From positions 1,872,501 to 1,936,500 of the forward strand of contig NZ_SGWE01000004.1 in assembly GCF_013337115.1 (NCBI RefSeq): DNA of 64,000 bases, written 5' to 3'. The stretch comes from Deinococcus sp. JMULE3. Its GTDB lineage: Bacteria; Deinococcota; Deinococci; Deinococcales; Deinococcaceae. The notes under the pieces are model-generated. The model saw only the letters and a list, made by a program, of their open reading frames with translations. It had not been told where the DNA came from and made no database searches. The position numbers and the translations under genes were made by a program. Below, one piece after another: positions 16,359 through 26,230 of this stretch; the stretch's first letter is position 1; every line of letters starts with the position of its first letter.

Positions 16359-17201
16359 TTTGCTATAGATTTTGAAATGATTTGCTTGTGTGACAACACT
16401 TCTGCATTTTGTAGCCTTGCACCCCTGCGTTTTATTAATAACTCCTCTTTATCAATCAATCCTGCAACTAAATATATAAGATCTTTAATATATATAGATA
16501 AGATTAGCGGAATTTTTGCACGTAGTGGAATTAGTCGAGTTCTTGCGAGTGATTTTCTAATGCCCTTTGAGCTTTTCAGGTATTTATTTTGTGACTTATG
16601 CCTATTTCTCTGTAGTACAATAGGGGCTCGCTTATATTTCTGAATATTGAATAATCTGCAGTTCTGAGCCATAAATCGTAATCCTCTGCTCTCAATATAT
16701 CCTCGGAGTATGGATTATTCTTAAACCATGAGGCACGAGCCAATATTGTGGGATGTATAAAAGATCCTGACCGAGCTGCATCCAGTGCATTAGAGGCAGC
16801 AGTGGCAGAGCGATGATTCACGGGATCATTCTGAGTATCAATTATTATTGCCGATGATCCAACAACATCAGTATTAGGATAAAGCGTGAGATATTTAATT
16901 TGCCTTTCAAGTCTTTCTGGATGCATAATATCATCTGCATCCATCCGAGCCAGAAACTCGCTATTACACATAGATGCAATCTGATTTAAGCGCGCTGCCA
17001 ACCCTAAATTACTCCCATCGCAAATTATTTAATCCGGTCATCGGTAAATCCTCTAGCAATACTCAGGGAATCGTCCGTGGACCCATCATCGATAATAATT
17101 AATAGCCAATTTGTATATGTTTGATTTATTACGGACTGAATAGCATCATTCAGGTATTTCCCTGCATTAAAGATTGGAAGACCGACAGTGATTTTAGCCA
17201 T
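16355..17201 (-). pseudogene. Glycosyltransferase family 2, split by two frameshifts
   Basis: The start is ATG 17201 (MAKITVGLPIFNAGKYLNDA), with the nucleotide-binding Asp in IIIDDGSTDD, then a stop in the first frame. The middle part continues in a second frame with LARMDADDIMHPERL (the DXD-type motif) and EDYDLWLRTA. The C-terminus is in a third frame (RHKSQNKYLKSSKG to the end). Restoring one A at the run 17028-17030 and one at 16605-16607 gives a normal 280-residue GT2 enzyme. Downstream it overlaps the GT4 gene by 4 bp. Confidence 0.85.
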
Positions 17202-18278
17202 TTAAATTAACTCTCTAAAGAATTTGAGTCTCTGCTGTTCCTTTACCTTGCTATCTATTTTGTCAACTGCGGATCTCTTCACCCTCTTATTATCCCAATG
17301 CTCAGCAAAAGCTAGTATAGCATCAATGTTATGCATTATATTATCCTCGACGTTTTCAAGATTCAGGATAAATTCTGCGCCATCTGGAAAATCTGTATCA
17401 ATGTATGCGGCTATGATTGGAAGTCCAAATGCTAGATATTCTCTTGACTTTAAGGGAGAGGCTTCGCTCATATTATTTCTATGCATAGCAAGGCTTGCAA
17501 TTGCGCACACCGAGTCTGAAAAAATTGGGAGATATTCTTTCTGAGTCATATAGCCGTGAAAGCTAATGTTTTCTGGAAGGTTTTCAAGATTGTCCGGAGT
17601 ATTGCTTCCTATTACATGAAATCGCCTGTTCGGCACGCTTTTGGCTAGTTTGATTATTTTATCTAGGCCATGCCACGATTGTCCATGGTGACCGATGAAA
17701 ACAAAACTTTTAGCATCAGAATTTATGGACAAGGGTGGATAGTTATCTAAGTCAATTCCATTTGCTATGATCTGATATTCTCTATTATACCTAGCATAGT
17801 ATGGTTTTCTTGATATTTCGCGCGATACGTAAATAGCCCCCTTGCTGAGCAAAAGAGGTATTGATCTAGTGATTTTATAATATGTCATAAATAAAAATGA
17901 TGGATGCCTTATCTCACTTAAATCATCTGTGTTAACTTCTGTCACAACGTGGTGTTTAATGTATAGCGGGAGCATATTAATAAAGAATGTATCCTGTCTG
18001 GTATACACAATATTTGGCGCAAAAACATTTACCTCACTAATCAATCTGTTGATTGATGCGAGTCTTCCATCTAATGGGGACGGCAGGTTGCCGTCATATA
18101 TAGCGACGACTACATTCACCCCATCGATATTAATGTCCTGATACTCTTTTATTTTGGATGAAATGAATAGCGTAACAACTTCTCCCGATTGCGACCACTC
18201 TTTGGCTTGTAAAATTATCTTTTTAAATACACCACTGCTGGGCGGCATATTTAATTGAAGAAAATAGGCGATCTTCAT
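17202..18278 (-). CDS. Glycosyltransferase, GT4-like
   Basis: 358 residues, AT-rich. GT-B architecture: an N-terminal acceptor domain (MKIAYFLQLNMPPSSGVFKK) and a C-terminal donor domain with FVFIGHHGQSWHGLDKIIKL and a SPLKSREYLAFGLPII segment in place of the usual E-x7-E. The start at 18278 is chosen over upstream in-frame codons because GGAGG (in the final codons of the upstream gene) lies 9 nt before it and homology begins there. The stop is immediately next to the GT2 start. It would add one sugar to the repeat unit; donor unknown. Confidence 0.83.
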   Translation of the reverse strand: MKIAYFLQLNMPPSSGVFKKIILQAKEWSQSGEVVTLFISSKIKEYQDINIDGVNVVVAIYDGNLPSPLDGRLASINRLISEVNVFAPNIVYTRQDTFFINMLPLYIKHHVVTEVNTDDLSEIRHPSFLFMTYYKITRSIPLLLSKGAIYVSREISRKPYYARYNREYQIIANGIDLDNYPPLSINSDAKSFVFIGHHGQSWHGLDKIIKLAKSVPNRRFHVIGSNTPDNLENLPENISFHGYMTQKEYLPIFSDSVCAIASLAMHRNNMSEASPLKSREYLAFGLPIIAAYIDTDFPDGAEFILNLENVEDNIMHNIDAILAFAEHWDNKRVKRSAVDKIDSKVKEQQRLKFFRELI

Positions 18279-18279
18279 T

Positions 18280-19584
18280 CTAGTTAACCTCCTCACTGTT
18301 TTTGCTTACCAAAACTCCAAGAACTATGGCAGGCAGCAGAATACCTCCCCAGGTTGTATAATCTGCAAATCCCCCGGAAGTTAAACCTAATAGAGATGGT
18401 ATTGATAGATACATAGCAAGTGAATGAATGTTGGGATCAAATTTTTTGAACCGACCATCGATAAAAAACAGAATGGAAAATAATATCGATGAAATAATAC
18501 CAACCCCGAAATAACCCGCCCCTGACCACGCAACGGCAACTATAGAAGCGTTGCTTGCGAAAGTTCTTCCCGTTGCCGTGGTAGCAACTTCATAAATGGA
18601 TGTATCTGAAGCAGAGCTTGATCCAGGGGTTAGTGGCATTTTAAATATCTTGTGTAGCCCTCGGTATCGAAAGTCTTTAGGGAAAACTTCAAAAAAATTA
18701 GTCTCAGTTGCACCAGGGACGGCAAGAGTGCGCAGAAGAATGCTTTGTATTGCGACAGTGGGAGTGAGGCCGAAGTTTACGCTATAAATTGCGGTTCCCG
18801 AAACTATAAATACTATTGATGCTATCGAAATAGCTTTGAGGTACTGAGATAGGGCAGATTTCAATAACCCGCTTTTAGTTAGGTTGCCCCATAGGAGAAT
18901 TGCTATGTATAACAGTAGTGAAAGTACTACAGGCGCCTTTTCTCGAGTTTGAATTGCGTAAACGAGAGAAAGCATGCTGCATAATCCCCACCAAGCATAT
19001 TTGTATTTATTCCCTGAGTATATAATATATGATGCGAAGAGTGGAAATATTATTTTTGATGATAGAGAAGCGAGATAGGCGCCTTGTCCATTCTCAATTT
19101 TTTCACGAAGAAGTGATCTTGAGGCAATTGCATCTGATGTGCTAGCAAAAGAAATTTGTGTTGTTAGTAAGATTTCCAAACCTGGACCAAGAAACATGTA
19201 TCTTGCTGTGGAGATTAGGCCTAGCGCAAATAAAGATATTACGATTGAGGATCTAAAGGAGATGTTTTTACGATAATGTTCATTAGTAGATTTCGACTGA
19301 AAAAATAGGAGCAGTGAAGAAATTGAGAGAAAAATCCAGTGAGAAAAAATTTGCGAGGAGTATCTGTCGGCATCCAGATCATTAATGAGAAATTCTGGAT
19401 TATCTAGGTATGGGATATTACTGAGATCAAAGTACGGTATATATGATAGGCTTATTGAATCTAATAAGATAAAGCCTACGACTGTTAAAGAAAGAATGGA
19501 AGATTTCTGATTCCTAATTGCAAAGAATGCAATAATTAAAACCGTAAAGCATACAAAAGCATGTGCAATGGAAAGAAATATCAT
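18280..19584 (-). CDS. Polysaccharide polymerase-like membrane protein (Wzy type)
   Basis: 434 residues, strongly hydrophobic, with 10-12 membrane segments and AT-rich DNA. A longer hydrophilic loop (about residues 295-345) sits between late helices, typical of Wzy/oligosaccharide repeat-unit polymerases, which are very diverse in sequence. The assignment rests on topology and its place among glycosyltransferases and a flippase. It overlaps the epimerase gene by 4 bp (ATGA) and ends 2 bp before the next glycosyltransferase start. Confidence 0.7.
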   Translation of the reverse strand: MIFLSIAHAFVCFTVLIIAFFAIRNQKSSILSLTVVGFILLDSISLSYIPYFDLSNIPYLDNPEFLINDLDADRYSSQIFSHWIFLSISSLLLFFQSKSTNEHYRKNISFRSSIVISLFALGLISTARYMFLGPGLEILLTTQISFASTSDAIASRSLLREKIENGQGAYLASLSSKIIFPLFASYIIYSGNKYKYAWWGLCSMLSLVYAIQTREKAPVVLSLLLYIAILLWGNLTKSGLLKSALSQYLKAISIASIVFIVSGTAIYSVNFGLTPTVAIQSILLRTLAVPGATETNFFEVFPKDFRYRGLHKIFKMPLTPGSSSASDTSIYEVATTATGRTFASNASIVAVAWSGAGYFGVGIISSILFSILFFIDGRFKKFDPNIHSLAMYLSIPSLLGLTSGGFADYTTWGGILLPAIVLGVLVSKNSEEVN

Positions 19585-20669
19585 ACTTTCCGATGTCTAA
19601 GATATTCTTCGATCTGGTGGACGATCAGAGTGCATGCATCGCCGCCACCGTATAACTTAGCCTCCGGATTTCCGGGAGTGATATTGTTGAAAGCACTCAT
19701 GGCTATTTCTATATCATTGGGGTTAACAAGTTTATTCCAACCGTGATGAATCAACTCATTCCATTCGGTTTCGCTTCTCAGTGTCAAGCATGGTGTTTTG
19801 TGAAAGTACGCTTCTTTTTGGACTCCTCCTGAATCTGTCACTATCACGCGTGCGGATCTTTCCAGTTTGACCATGTTGATATAGGAAACTGGATCAATTA
19901 ACAGTATGTTGTCATTGAGAATTCTGTCGATACCGCTTTCTTGAATTTTCTTTCTGGTTCTTGGATGAAGGGGCAGTACAACTTTTTCAGATTCGGCAAT
20001 GCGATTTAGAAAAGTGAAAACATCTTGAAGAACGGTGGGATTGTCTGTGGTTTCGGCTCTATGAATGGTCGCCAGTATAAATTGCTTGTGCTGTATGGAC
20101 AGGTCGTCAAGAATCGATGATTGACGTTTTCCGTAATGCACTGCTGCGTCATACATCACGTCGCCATAATTATAGATCAGCGCGCCATCAATGCCCTCTT
20201 TGCGAAGATTGCTGACTGCTTCTTCTGTGGGGGAAAATAAAAGCGTGGAGATGTGATCAGTCAACACTCTGTTGATTTCTTCGGGCATTCGGCGGTTAAA
20301 TGATCTCAAGCCAGATTCGATATGAAAGACGGGGATATTCAGCTTGCTGGCGGCCAATGCGCCTGCAATGGTGGAATTGGTGTCGCCGAAGACAATGACC
20401 CCTGCTGGTTCTTCGTGCATAAGTATTTCTTCAATAACAGAAAGCATCTGGCCTGTTTGGTGACCGTGATTGGATGATCCCACGTTAAGTGAATATTTGG
20501 GTGGTTCAATATCTAATTCTTCAAAGAACACGGCGTTCATGTTTGAGTCGTAGTGCTGTCCTGTCTCTATCAGTATTGATTCAATCTTCCCGCTTTCCCT
20601 GATTGCTTTTGATAGAATGGCGTATTTTATAATTTGCGGTCGCGTTCCTATTACTGTAACGATCTTCAC
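19581..20669 (-). CDS. wbpI: UDP-sugar 2-epimerase, WbpI/WlbD-like (UDP-GlcNAc(3NAc)A 2-epimerase)
   Basis: Non-hydrolysing UDP-sugar 2-epimerase of the WecB superfamily. N-terminus MKIVTVIGTRPQIIKYA; further motifs are ETGQHYDSNM, GDTNSTIAGALAASKL, HIESGLRSFNRRMPEEINR, TIHRAETTDNP and VTDSGGVQKEA. The SFNRRMPEE segment (WecB has a TGDLYSPWPEE type) and TGQHYD.NM resemble WbpI/WlbD, the enzyme giving UDP-ManNAc(3NAc)A. All four preceding pathway enzymes are encoded upstream, which supports that choice over plain WecB. The start overlaps the stop of the asparagine-synthase-like gene by 4 bp. Confidence 0.82.
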   Translation of the reverse strand: MKIVTVIGTRPQIIKYAILSKAIRESGKIESILIETGQHYDSNMNAVFFEELDIEPPKYSLNVGSSNHGHQTGQMLSVIEEILMHEEPAGVIVFGDTNSTIAGALAASKLNIPVFHIESGLRSFNRRMPEEINRVLTDHISTLLFSPTEEAVSNLRKEGIDGALIYNYGDVMYDAAVHYGKRQSSILDDLSIQHKQFILATIHRAETTDNPTVLQDVFTFLNRIAESEKVVLPLHPRTRKKIQESGIDRILNDNILLIDPVSYINMVKLERSARVIVTDSGGVQKEAYFHKTPCLTLRSETEWNELIHHGWNKLVNPNDIEIAMSAFNNITPGNPEAKLYGGGDACTLIVHQIEEYLRHRKV

Positions 20670-22273
20670 TTTTTTCCTCCGATGAGATTGTGAAGTATGT
20701 AGTGCGCTAAATACCCATTGACAGTGGCGTAACTCCCATGATTAATAGATGATTCTTTGGACAGATATTGCTCTAAATATCCAAAGTTGTTTATGTCCTT
20801 TGGGTTTATTGTATTATCTATCTTATAGTATATTTTAAGCATTGTATTTAAAAGAAGCGGTGGCACGATCTTGGATATCTTTTTGCCCAGTTTGCCTCTC
20901 GATTTTGGGGTCGGCTTTAGAAAACCTACCTCTTGTTTATTAAATAGATACTCAAATAAAAAGGCGTTATAGAGCTTGTTATCGATTCTCAGAGTGTTAT
21001 TTATTGAATACCAGTAGTTAACCAGCTCGTCATCCCACAGGGGGAGTCTGTACTCGTATTCAAAGTACTCAAACAGGCGAACTGCATTGACGACAAATTT
21101 GCTAACCTTGTGCTCTGTAAACCAAATCTCGTTCGCCTCTATAAATTCTTCCGAATTGCTGCCGACTGGCATCAGGTGTGACAAGAATAACCGGACATCA
21201 TTTTTAATAAGCTCTCTCTGGAATTCTTTATCGGGCGATGTAATATTGATGAGATGTTTCTGGATTATGTAATCGGTGATATCCGGGTAGCTAGCTTCTT
21301 CTCCGTCAGAATTTATGTATGATGCAGGAAGATAGCTGCCGCCGATGAGATCCCCGCAGAATCCAGGAACGATTATTGCATCTTTCTCAATGAGATCATT
21401 GTCTTTCAAATGCTTAAGTGCAATAAAGTCTTGAATATGTGGGACTGCTGAAAAGTAGTGGTGCTCGGAAATATACTTATGAAAGGATGCTGATTCGGCA
21501 GCCATTCGCCATTTTTCCGGCGTATATTCAACAAATGCACAATCGTAGCCAATTTTCTGAGCTACTTGTTGGGCGATCTTAACTTCAAAGCTATCTGATC
21601 TGCCGTAGGTGTAGCATATTACGTTTTTTGCTCCCAGCATTTTGAGCATTGTGACGATGTAGCGTGAGTCGTAGCCACCACTTAAAGGAATGGCGAGTTG
21701 CTTTCCTTTCGATGACTGTATTAGCCTCTGGAAGACGCGAATCGATATGTTTGATAATTCATGTTTTATCTTGACTGTATCGTGATTATTCCTGTGATGA
21801 GTGTGTCTCCAGTAATAATCGATGCTCAGTTGATTATCATTTTTGTCTAATACGGCAGTCTGGCCTGGCATTAATTGTCGCCAGTCGGTAAGTAAAGTCC
21901 TATCGTTAAACGTGTAGCTTGACGCCAAGAATTCACTTCTGGCAAGGTCGTCTATAGTTATGCTGATATCTGATGCTAGCAATTCGTCCCTAAAAACGTA
22001 TTTTCCATCGACTTTACAGTAAAAAATAGGGAAAGTTCTTATTTTATCGGTACATACAATTGAATAATTATCTGTATCTATCTTGAATGCAAACATACCA
22101 TTGAGCTGCGTTAATATAACCTGTCTTGCATCATTAATATTTAATGTGTCTCTCAGAAATAATATTGCATCCAGTCCTTCATAGAAGTCATCTTTATGGT
22201 AGAAATATCCTTTAAAGTAATCATTTCCCAGTGTGTGCCACTGAAAGCCTGAATTATTTGATATATGAAACAT
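20666..22273 (-). CDS. Asparagine synthase-like ATP-dependent amidating enzyme without the N-terminal Cys
   Basis: 535 residues. A degenerate Ntn-type N-terminal domain (MFHISNNSGFQW) lacks the Cys2 nucleophile of glutamine amidotransferases. The C-terminal synthase domain has the PP-loop LAIPLSGGYDSRYIV and YEYRLPLWDDELV. AAGGAGG lies 5 nt before ATG 22273, which fixes the start. Asn-synthase homologues in O-antigen loci amidate uronic-acid carboxyl groups; because this locus is predicted to make ManNAc(3NAc)A, such amidation is a reasonable inference. Ammonia would have to come from another source. AT-rich and co-transcribed with the epimerase gene. Confidence 0.8.
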   Translation of the reverse strand: MFHISNNSGFQWHTLGNDYFKGYFYHKDDFYEGLDAILFLRDTLNINDARQVILTQLNGMFAFKIDTDNYSIVCTDKIRTFPIFYCKVDGKYVFRDELLASDISITIDDLARSEFLASSYTFNDRTLLTDWRQLMPGQTAVLDKNDNQLSIDYYWRHTHHRNNHDTVKIKHELSNISIRVFQRLIQSSKGKQLAIPLSGGYDSRYIVTMLKMLGAKNVICYTYGRSDSFEVKIAQQVAQKIGYDCAFVEYTPEKWRMAAESASFHKYISEHHYFSAVPHIQDFIALKHLKDNDLIEKDAIIVPGFCGDLIGGSYLPASYINSDGEEASYPDITDYIIQKHLINITSPDKEFQRELIKNDVRLFLSHLMPVGSNSEEFIEANEIWFTEHKVSKFVVNAVRLFEYFEYEYRLPLWDDELVNYWYSINNTLRIDNKLYNAFLFEYLFNKQEVGFLKPTPKSRGKLGKKISKIVPPLLLNTMLKIYYKIDNTINPKDINNFGYLEQYLSKESSINHGSYATVNGYLAHYILHNLIGGKK

Positions 22274-22283
22274 CTTGGCCTCC

Positions 22284-23587
22284 TTAGTTGTAGTATGATG
22301 CAATGCTGGTGAGTGTGATAGCTGCAATCGACGTGATTATTAATAGTGTTAGCTTGCTAGAATGTGCTTTGCAAATATTTAATATATAGAGCAGCATTAT
22401 TATCCATGAAATAAAGCCTGTGGCGCTGAAAATTGCGAGATTCGCCTCGCTTGAAGATGTTAATTTTGCTCCAATGAATATTACTGCAATTCTAGATATA
22501 AAAAGAAATATATTGAAAAGTAGATTCTCGGTGAATTTTTCAAGAACAATAAGCGAATTTGATAGAGGAGAAGCTATGAAAACAACCATAAACCAGGGTG
22601 TCAGAATTTCCGCCTGTCTTCCTGCATCTTGCCACTCGATCCCGAAAAAAAGACCAAAAATCGACCCCCCGTACATCATAAATAAGCACGCCAGCGGAGT
22701 ACTCACAGTAAATAGGAGGATTGAGAGCTTTCGTGTGAGTTGCTGGATATGATTTGAATCCGATTTATTTTTGAGATCTGCTGTAAATATATTTGCCCAA
22801 TTGAACTTCCTATAAAAGCCGATGGAATATTCATTACTCTGTTTGCGAGTCCAAATTGCCCCGCAAAGTGGGTGCCAAATAAACTGGCAAACCCGAGAAC
22901 GGGGATTTGAGTTGACGCAGAGTTGAGTAGGGCTGCTGGTAGTATTTTTAATGGATATTCAGTGCGGCTTTTTATTGTTTCCATTATTCTTATGTGATCC
23001 CCGTTGCTTTTTAGGGGATGCAGTTTGCCACTTGTTACTTTCAGTAAAAAAAGAATGCAGGCAAGATTTCCAACGATGGCACCTAAGATCAAACCGCTGC
23101 CTGTCATTGTGATAAATTTAACTGCTATGAGAAATTGAAAGGCGACAGTTGTTGTTGTCAGCACGATTTTTGAGATAGCTAAATCTCTAGTTGCTTCTAG
23201 TTTAAGTGTGAGTAGAGTAAGAGACTGGATAAATATGGAGGATGCGCAGAATAGCAGCAGAACTAAAAAGTCATATGGTGTACTTACCCACCTGTTGGGT
23301 ATCAGATAAAATAGCCCGCTGACTATAATACTGGAAGCCAATCCAATTAAAAGGGATGTGTAGTAAAATCCGCTGATTTCAGCTCTGTTATTTGAAAGTA
23401 TGATACCCTGCTCATACTTCAGTGAACCTCCTACAGCTATGAGTGATGAAGCGGAAAAGTAAATTGCAAAAAGCCCAAAATCCTCTGGTGAATATACCCG
23501 AGTCAAAAGTGGTGTAAAAGCAAGTGGAATCAATTGTGAGACAATTGATCCGGATGAAAGAAGTGCGATTTTTGATATTATGGTCAT
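22284..23587 (-). pseudogene. wzx: Wzx-type flippase (MATE/MOP superfamily), split by one frameshift
   Basis: Moves undecaprenyl-linked repeat units across the inner membrane. N-terminus [20 protein letters not shown] with the typical LTRVYSPEDFGLFAIYFS; about 12 membrane segments when the two parts are joined. The first frame ends after QQISKINRIQ; the rest continues in another frame (KNKSDSNHIQQLTRKLSILL) to 22284. Adding one A to the run at 22768-22772 (TTTTT on the plus strand) restores 434 residues. The start overlaps the aminotransferase stop by 4 bp. Confidence 0.85.
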
Positions 23588-24684
23588 TCTAATTGAAGAA
23601 GGCGTGCAATATTATAATCTGCCGTAAATTCCATGTAATGTCCCATGGGCAGACTCAGTGCTTCCTGTGCGGCCTGGGCGCTGTGGGGGTAGGTGGGGTA
23701 CTGGCCCTTGTAGATGGGCAGCTGGTCCTGGGGGATGGGGTAGTAGACCATGGTGCCGATGCCGTGCGCGGCGAGGTGTTGTTGCAGTGCGTCGCGGCGG
23801 CCGTTCTGCACGCGGATGGTGTACTGGTGGAAGACGTGCCCGTCGGTGATGGTGGGCGTGATGATGCCGGGGATGTCCTGCAGGGCGTCGTTGTACGCCT
23901 GGGCGACGGCGCGGCGGTGGGTGTTCCAGCGTTCGATGTGGGGGAGTTTCACGCGGAGGATGGCGGCCTGGATGGTGTCGAGGCGGCTGTTGTACCCGAC
24001 GGTTTCGTTGTGGTATTTCTTGCGGCTGCCGTGGACGCGGAGCATGCGGGCGGTGTCGGCGAGGGTGTCGTCGTTGGTGGCGATGAGGCCGCCGTCGCCG
24101 TACGCGCCGAGGTTCTTGCTGGGGAAGAAGGAGTACGCGCCGATGTCGCCGATGGTGCCGGTGTGCTGGTTGTTCCAGCGGGCGCCGAAGCTCTGGGCGC
24201 AGTCTTCGATGACGCGCAGGCCGTGTTTGTGGGCGACTGTTTGGATGCGGGTCATGTCGGTGGGGTTGCCGTACAGGTGGACGGGCATGATCGCGCGGGT
24301 GCGGGGGGTGATGGCCGCTTCGATCAGGTCGGGGTCGATGTTCATGGTGGTGGGGTCGATGTCCACGAACACGGGGGTGGCGCCGACCATGCTGATGCTT
24401 TCGGCGGTGGCGAAGAACGTGAAGGGGGTGGTGATGACTTCGTCGCCGGGGCCGATGTTCAGGGCGCGCAGGGCGATGACGAGGGCGTCGGTGCCGCTGT
24501 TGACGCCGATGGCGTGTTTGACGCCGAGGTACGTGGCGACTTCCTGTTCGAAGGCGTGGACGTCTTCGCCCATGATGAAGTCGGTGCGGTCGAGGACGCG
24601 GCTGATGGCGGCGAGGATCTCGGGGCGCAGCTCGTTGATTTCGGGGCTGAGGTCCAGGATGGGGATGTGGGTCTGGGTGGTCAA
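23584..24684 (-). CDS. wbpE: UDP-3-keto-sugar aminotransferase, WbpE/WlbC type
   Basis: PLP-dependent DegT/DnrJ/EryC1 enzyme that aminates UDP-3-keto-GlcNAcA. Features: [35 protein letters not shown] and the PLP-lysine motif [15 protein letters not shown] (Lys near residue 185). 366 residues, full length. GC-rich except for roughly the last 18 codons (below position 23640), which are AT-rich like the wzx gene downstream, so a recombination boundary lies inside the gene. Overlaps the wbpD gene upstream by 4 bp. Confidence 0.9.
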   Translation of the reverse strand: MTTQTHIPILDLSPEINELRPEILAAISRVLDRTDFIMGEDVHAFEQEVATYLGVKHAIGVNSGTDALVIALRALNIGPGDEVITTPFTFFATAESISMVGATPVFVDIDPTTMNIDPDLIEAAITPRTRAIMPVHLYGNPTDMTRIQTVAHKHGLRVIEDCAQSFGARWNNQHTGTIGDIGAYSFFPSKNLGAYGDGGLIATNDDTLADTARMLRVHGSRKKYHNETVGYNSRLDTIQAAILRVKLPHIERWNTHRRAVAQAYNDALQDIPGIITPTITDGHVFHQYTIRVQNGRRDALQQHLAAHGIGTMVYYPIPQDQLPIYKGQYPTYPHSAQAAQEALSLPMGHYMEFTADYNIARLLQLE

Positions 24685-25280
24685 GTGAGTCTCCTGATGT
24701 CGGTGTCGCTGACCTTGTGGTAGGTGTGGCCGGTGCTGTCGGTGACGGTGTCGGTGTCCGTGAAGTCCAGGCGGTCGCCGCTGGCGCTCATGTACCCGAC
24801 GGGTCGGGCGGGGACGCCGGCGACGATGGTGTAGGGGGGGACGTCGTGGGTGACGACGGCTCCGGCGGCGACGAACGCGCCTTCGTGCAGGGTGATGCCG
24901 GTGACGATGGTGGCGTTCGCGCCGATGCTGGCGCCGCGTTTGACGTGCGTGACGGTGTAGTCGGCGCTGGTGTTGCGTGGAAATTCGCTGCGGGGCGTGC
25001 GGACGTTCGTGAAGACCATGCTGGGGCCGCAGAAGACGTAGTCGTCGAGGATGACGCCTTCGTAGATGCTGACGTTGTTCTGGATTTTCACGCCGTTGCC
25101 GATGGTGACGCCGGGCGCGACGAACACGTTCTGCCCGAGACTGCAGCCTTCGCCGATGTGCGCGCGGGGGCTGACGTGGCTGTAATGCCAGATCTTGGTG
25201 CGGGCTCCGATGTGGGCGCCGTCGTCGATGGTGGCGGTGGGGTGGGCGTAGTAGTCGCTGGGGGTCTGGGTGTCGCTCAT
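24681..25280 (-). CDS. wbpD: UDP-GlcNAc3NA N-acetyltransferase, WbpD/WlbB type
   Basis: Left-handed beta-helix acetyltransferase adding the 3-N-acetyl group. 199 residues made mostly of hexapeptide repeats ([26 protein letters not shown] is read in pieces: [30 protein letters not shown]), then [14 protein letters not shown], a motif specific to the WbpD/WlbB group. Overlaps neighbours on both sides by 4 bp, within the GC-rich wbp block. Confidence 0.9.
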   Translation of the reverse strand: MSDTQTPSDYYAHPTATIDDGAHIGARTKIWHYSHVSPRAHIGEGCSLGQNVFVAPGVTIGNGVKIQNNVSIYEGVILDDYVFCGPSMVFTNVRTPRSEFPRNTSADYTVTHVKRGASIGANATIVTGITLHEGAFVAAGAVVTHDVPPYTIVAGVPARPVGYMSASGDRLDFTDTDTVTDSTGHTYHKVSDTDIRRLT

Positions 25281-26230
25281 GGCAGCAGGCGGTGGCGGGT
25301 CTGCGCGGTGGGGGTGATCAGCGGCAGGGTGCGGATGCGGGCGACGGTTTCGATGGCGCCGCGCGTGTCTTCCAGGCTGAAGCCGTTCCCGGCGATGGTG
25401 CGGCGGTACACGTCGGTGTGCAGGTCCGTGAAGCCTTCGCTGAACTCGATTTCCTGCCCGTCGATGGTGATGGAGCGGTAGGTGCGCTGTCCTTTGGCCT
25501 GGAGGTCCTGGGGGACGTAGCTCTCGTCGATGGCGAGCATCCAGCGGACGCGGGCGCGTTCGAGTTCCAGGTAGCCGCTGTTGAGGGTGTCGGTGCGGGT
25601 GTGGACCTCGACGTGTTTCAGGTCACCGAACAGCCAGGTGAGCATGTCGAAGAAGTGTACGCCGATGTTGGTGGCGAGCCCGCCGCTTTCGTCGACGCGG
25701 CCCTTCCAGGAGCGGAGGTACCAGGTGCCGCGGCTGGTGACGTAACTCAGGTCGACGTCCTTCTGGCCCTGGTCGCCTGCGGCGTCGAGTTGTTCTTTCA
25801 GTTTGACCAGCGCGGCGTGCGTGCGGAGTTGCAGGATGGTCCAGACGCGCCGTCCGGTTTCCTGTTCGACGTCCTGGAGGCTGTCGATGTCGCTGGGGTG
25901 CAGCACGATGGGTTTCTCGCACAGGGCGTCGGCGCCGGCGCGCAGGGCCATGCGGATGTGCGGGTCGTGCAGGTGGTTGGGGCTGCAGATGCTCAGGTAG
26001 TCCAGGCCGGTCCCGGCGCGGCGGGCGGCGTGCAGGTACTGTTCGAACTTCTCGGGTTGCGTGTAGAACTCGCATCTGGGGAAGTAGCTGTCCATGATGC
26101 CGACCGAGTCGAAGGGGTCGAGCGCGGCGGTCAGGACGTTGCCGGTGTCCTTGATGGCTTTCATGTGGCGCGGGGCGATGTAGCCGCTGGCGCCGGTCAG
26201 GCCGAACCGCAGGGGGGTGGGGGCGCTCAC
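25277..26230 (-). CDS. wbpB: UDP-N-acetylglucosaminuronate 3-dehydrogenase, WbpB/WlbA type
   Basis: NAD-dependent oxidoreductase of the Gfo/Idh/MocA family that oxidises C3 of UDP-GlcNAcA for the aminotransferase. The Rossmann start is [18 protein letters not shown]. The catalytic EKP motif is [10 protein letters not shown], and [12 protein letters not shown] and a late [17 protein letters not shown] region are WlbA-like. 317 residues. Overlaps wbpA and wbpD by 4 bp each. Confidence 0.9.
   Translation of the reverse strand: MSAPTPLRFGLTGASGYIAPRHMKAIKDTGNVLTAALDPFDSVGIMDSYFPRCEFYTQPEKFEQYLHAARRAGTGLDYLSICSPNHLHDPHIRMALRAGADALCEKPIVLHPSDIDSLQDVEQETGRRVWTILQLRTHAALVKLKEQLDAAGDQGQKDVDLSYVTSRGTWYLRSWKGRVDESGGLATNIGVHFFDMLTWLFGDLKHVEVHTRTDTLNSGYLELERARVRWMLAIDESYVPQDLQAKGQRTYRSITIDGQEIEFSEGFTDLHTDVYRRTIAGNGFSLEDTRGAIETVARIRTLPLITPTAQTRHRLLP

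Noticed and set aside
23593..24723. Long plus-strand reading frame opposite the aminotransferase gene
   Set aside because: It is a GC-rich antisense shadow: composition is dominated by Val, Gly, Asp and Ala, with no homology, while the minus strand has all aminotransferase motifs. The same holds for other long opposite-strand frames in the window.
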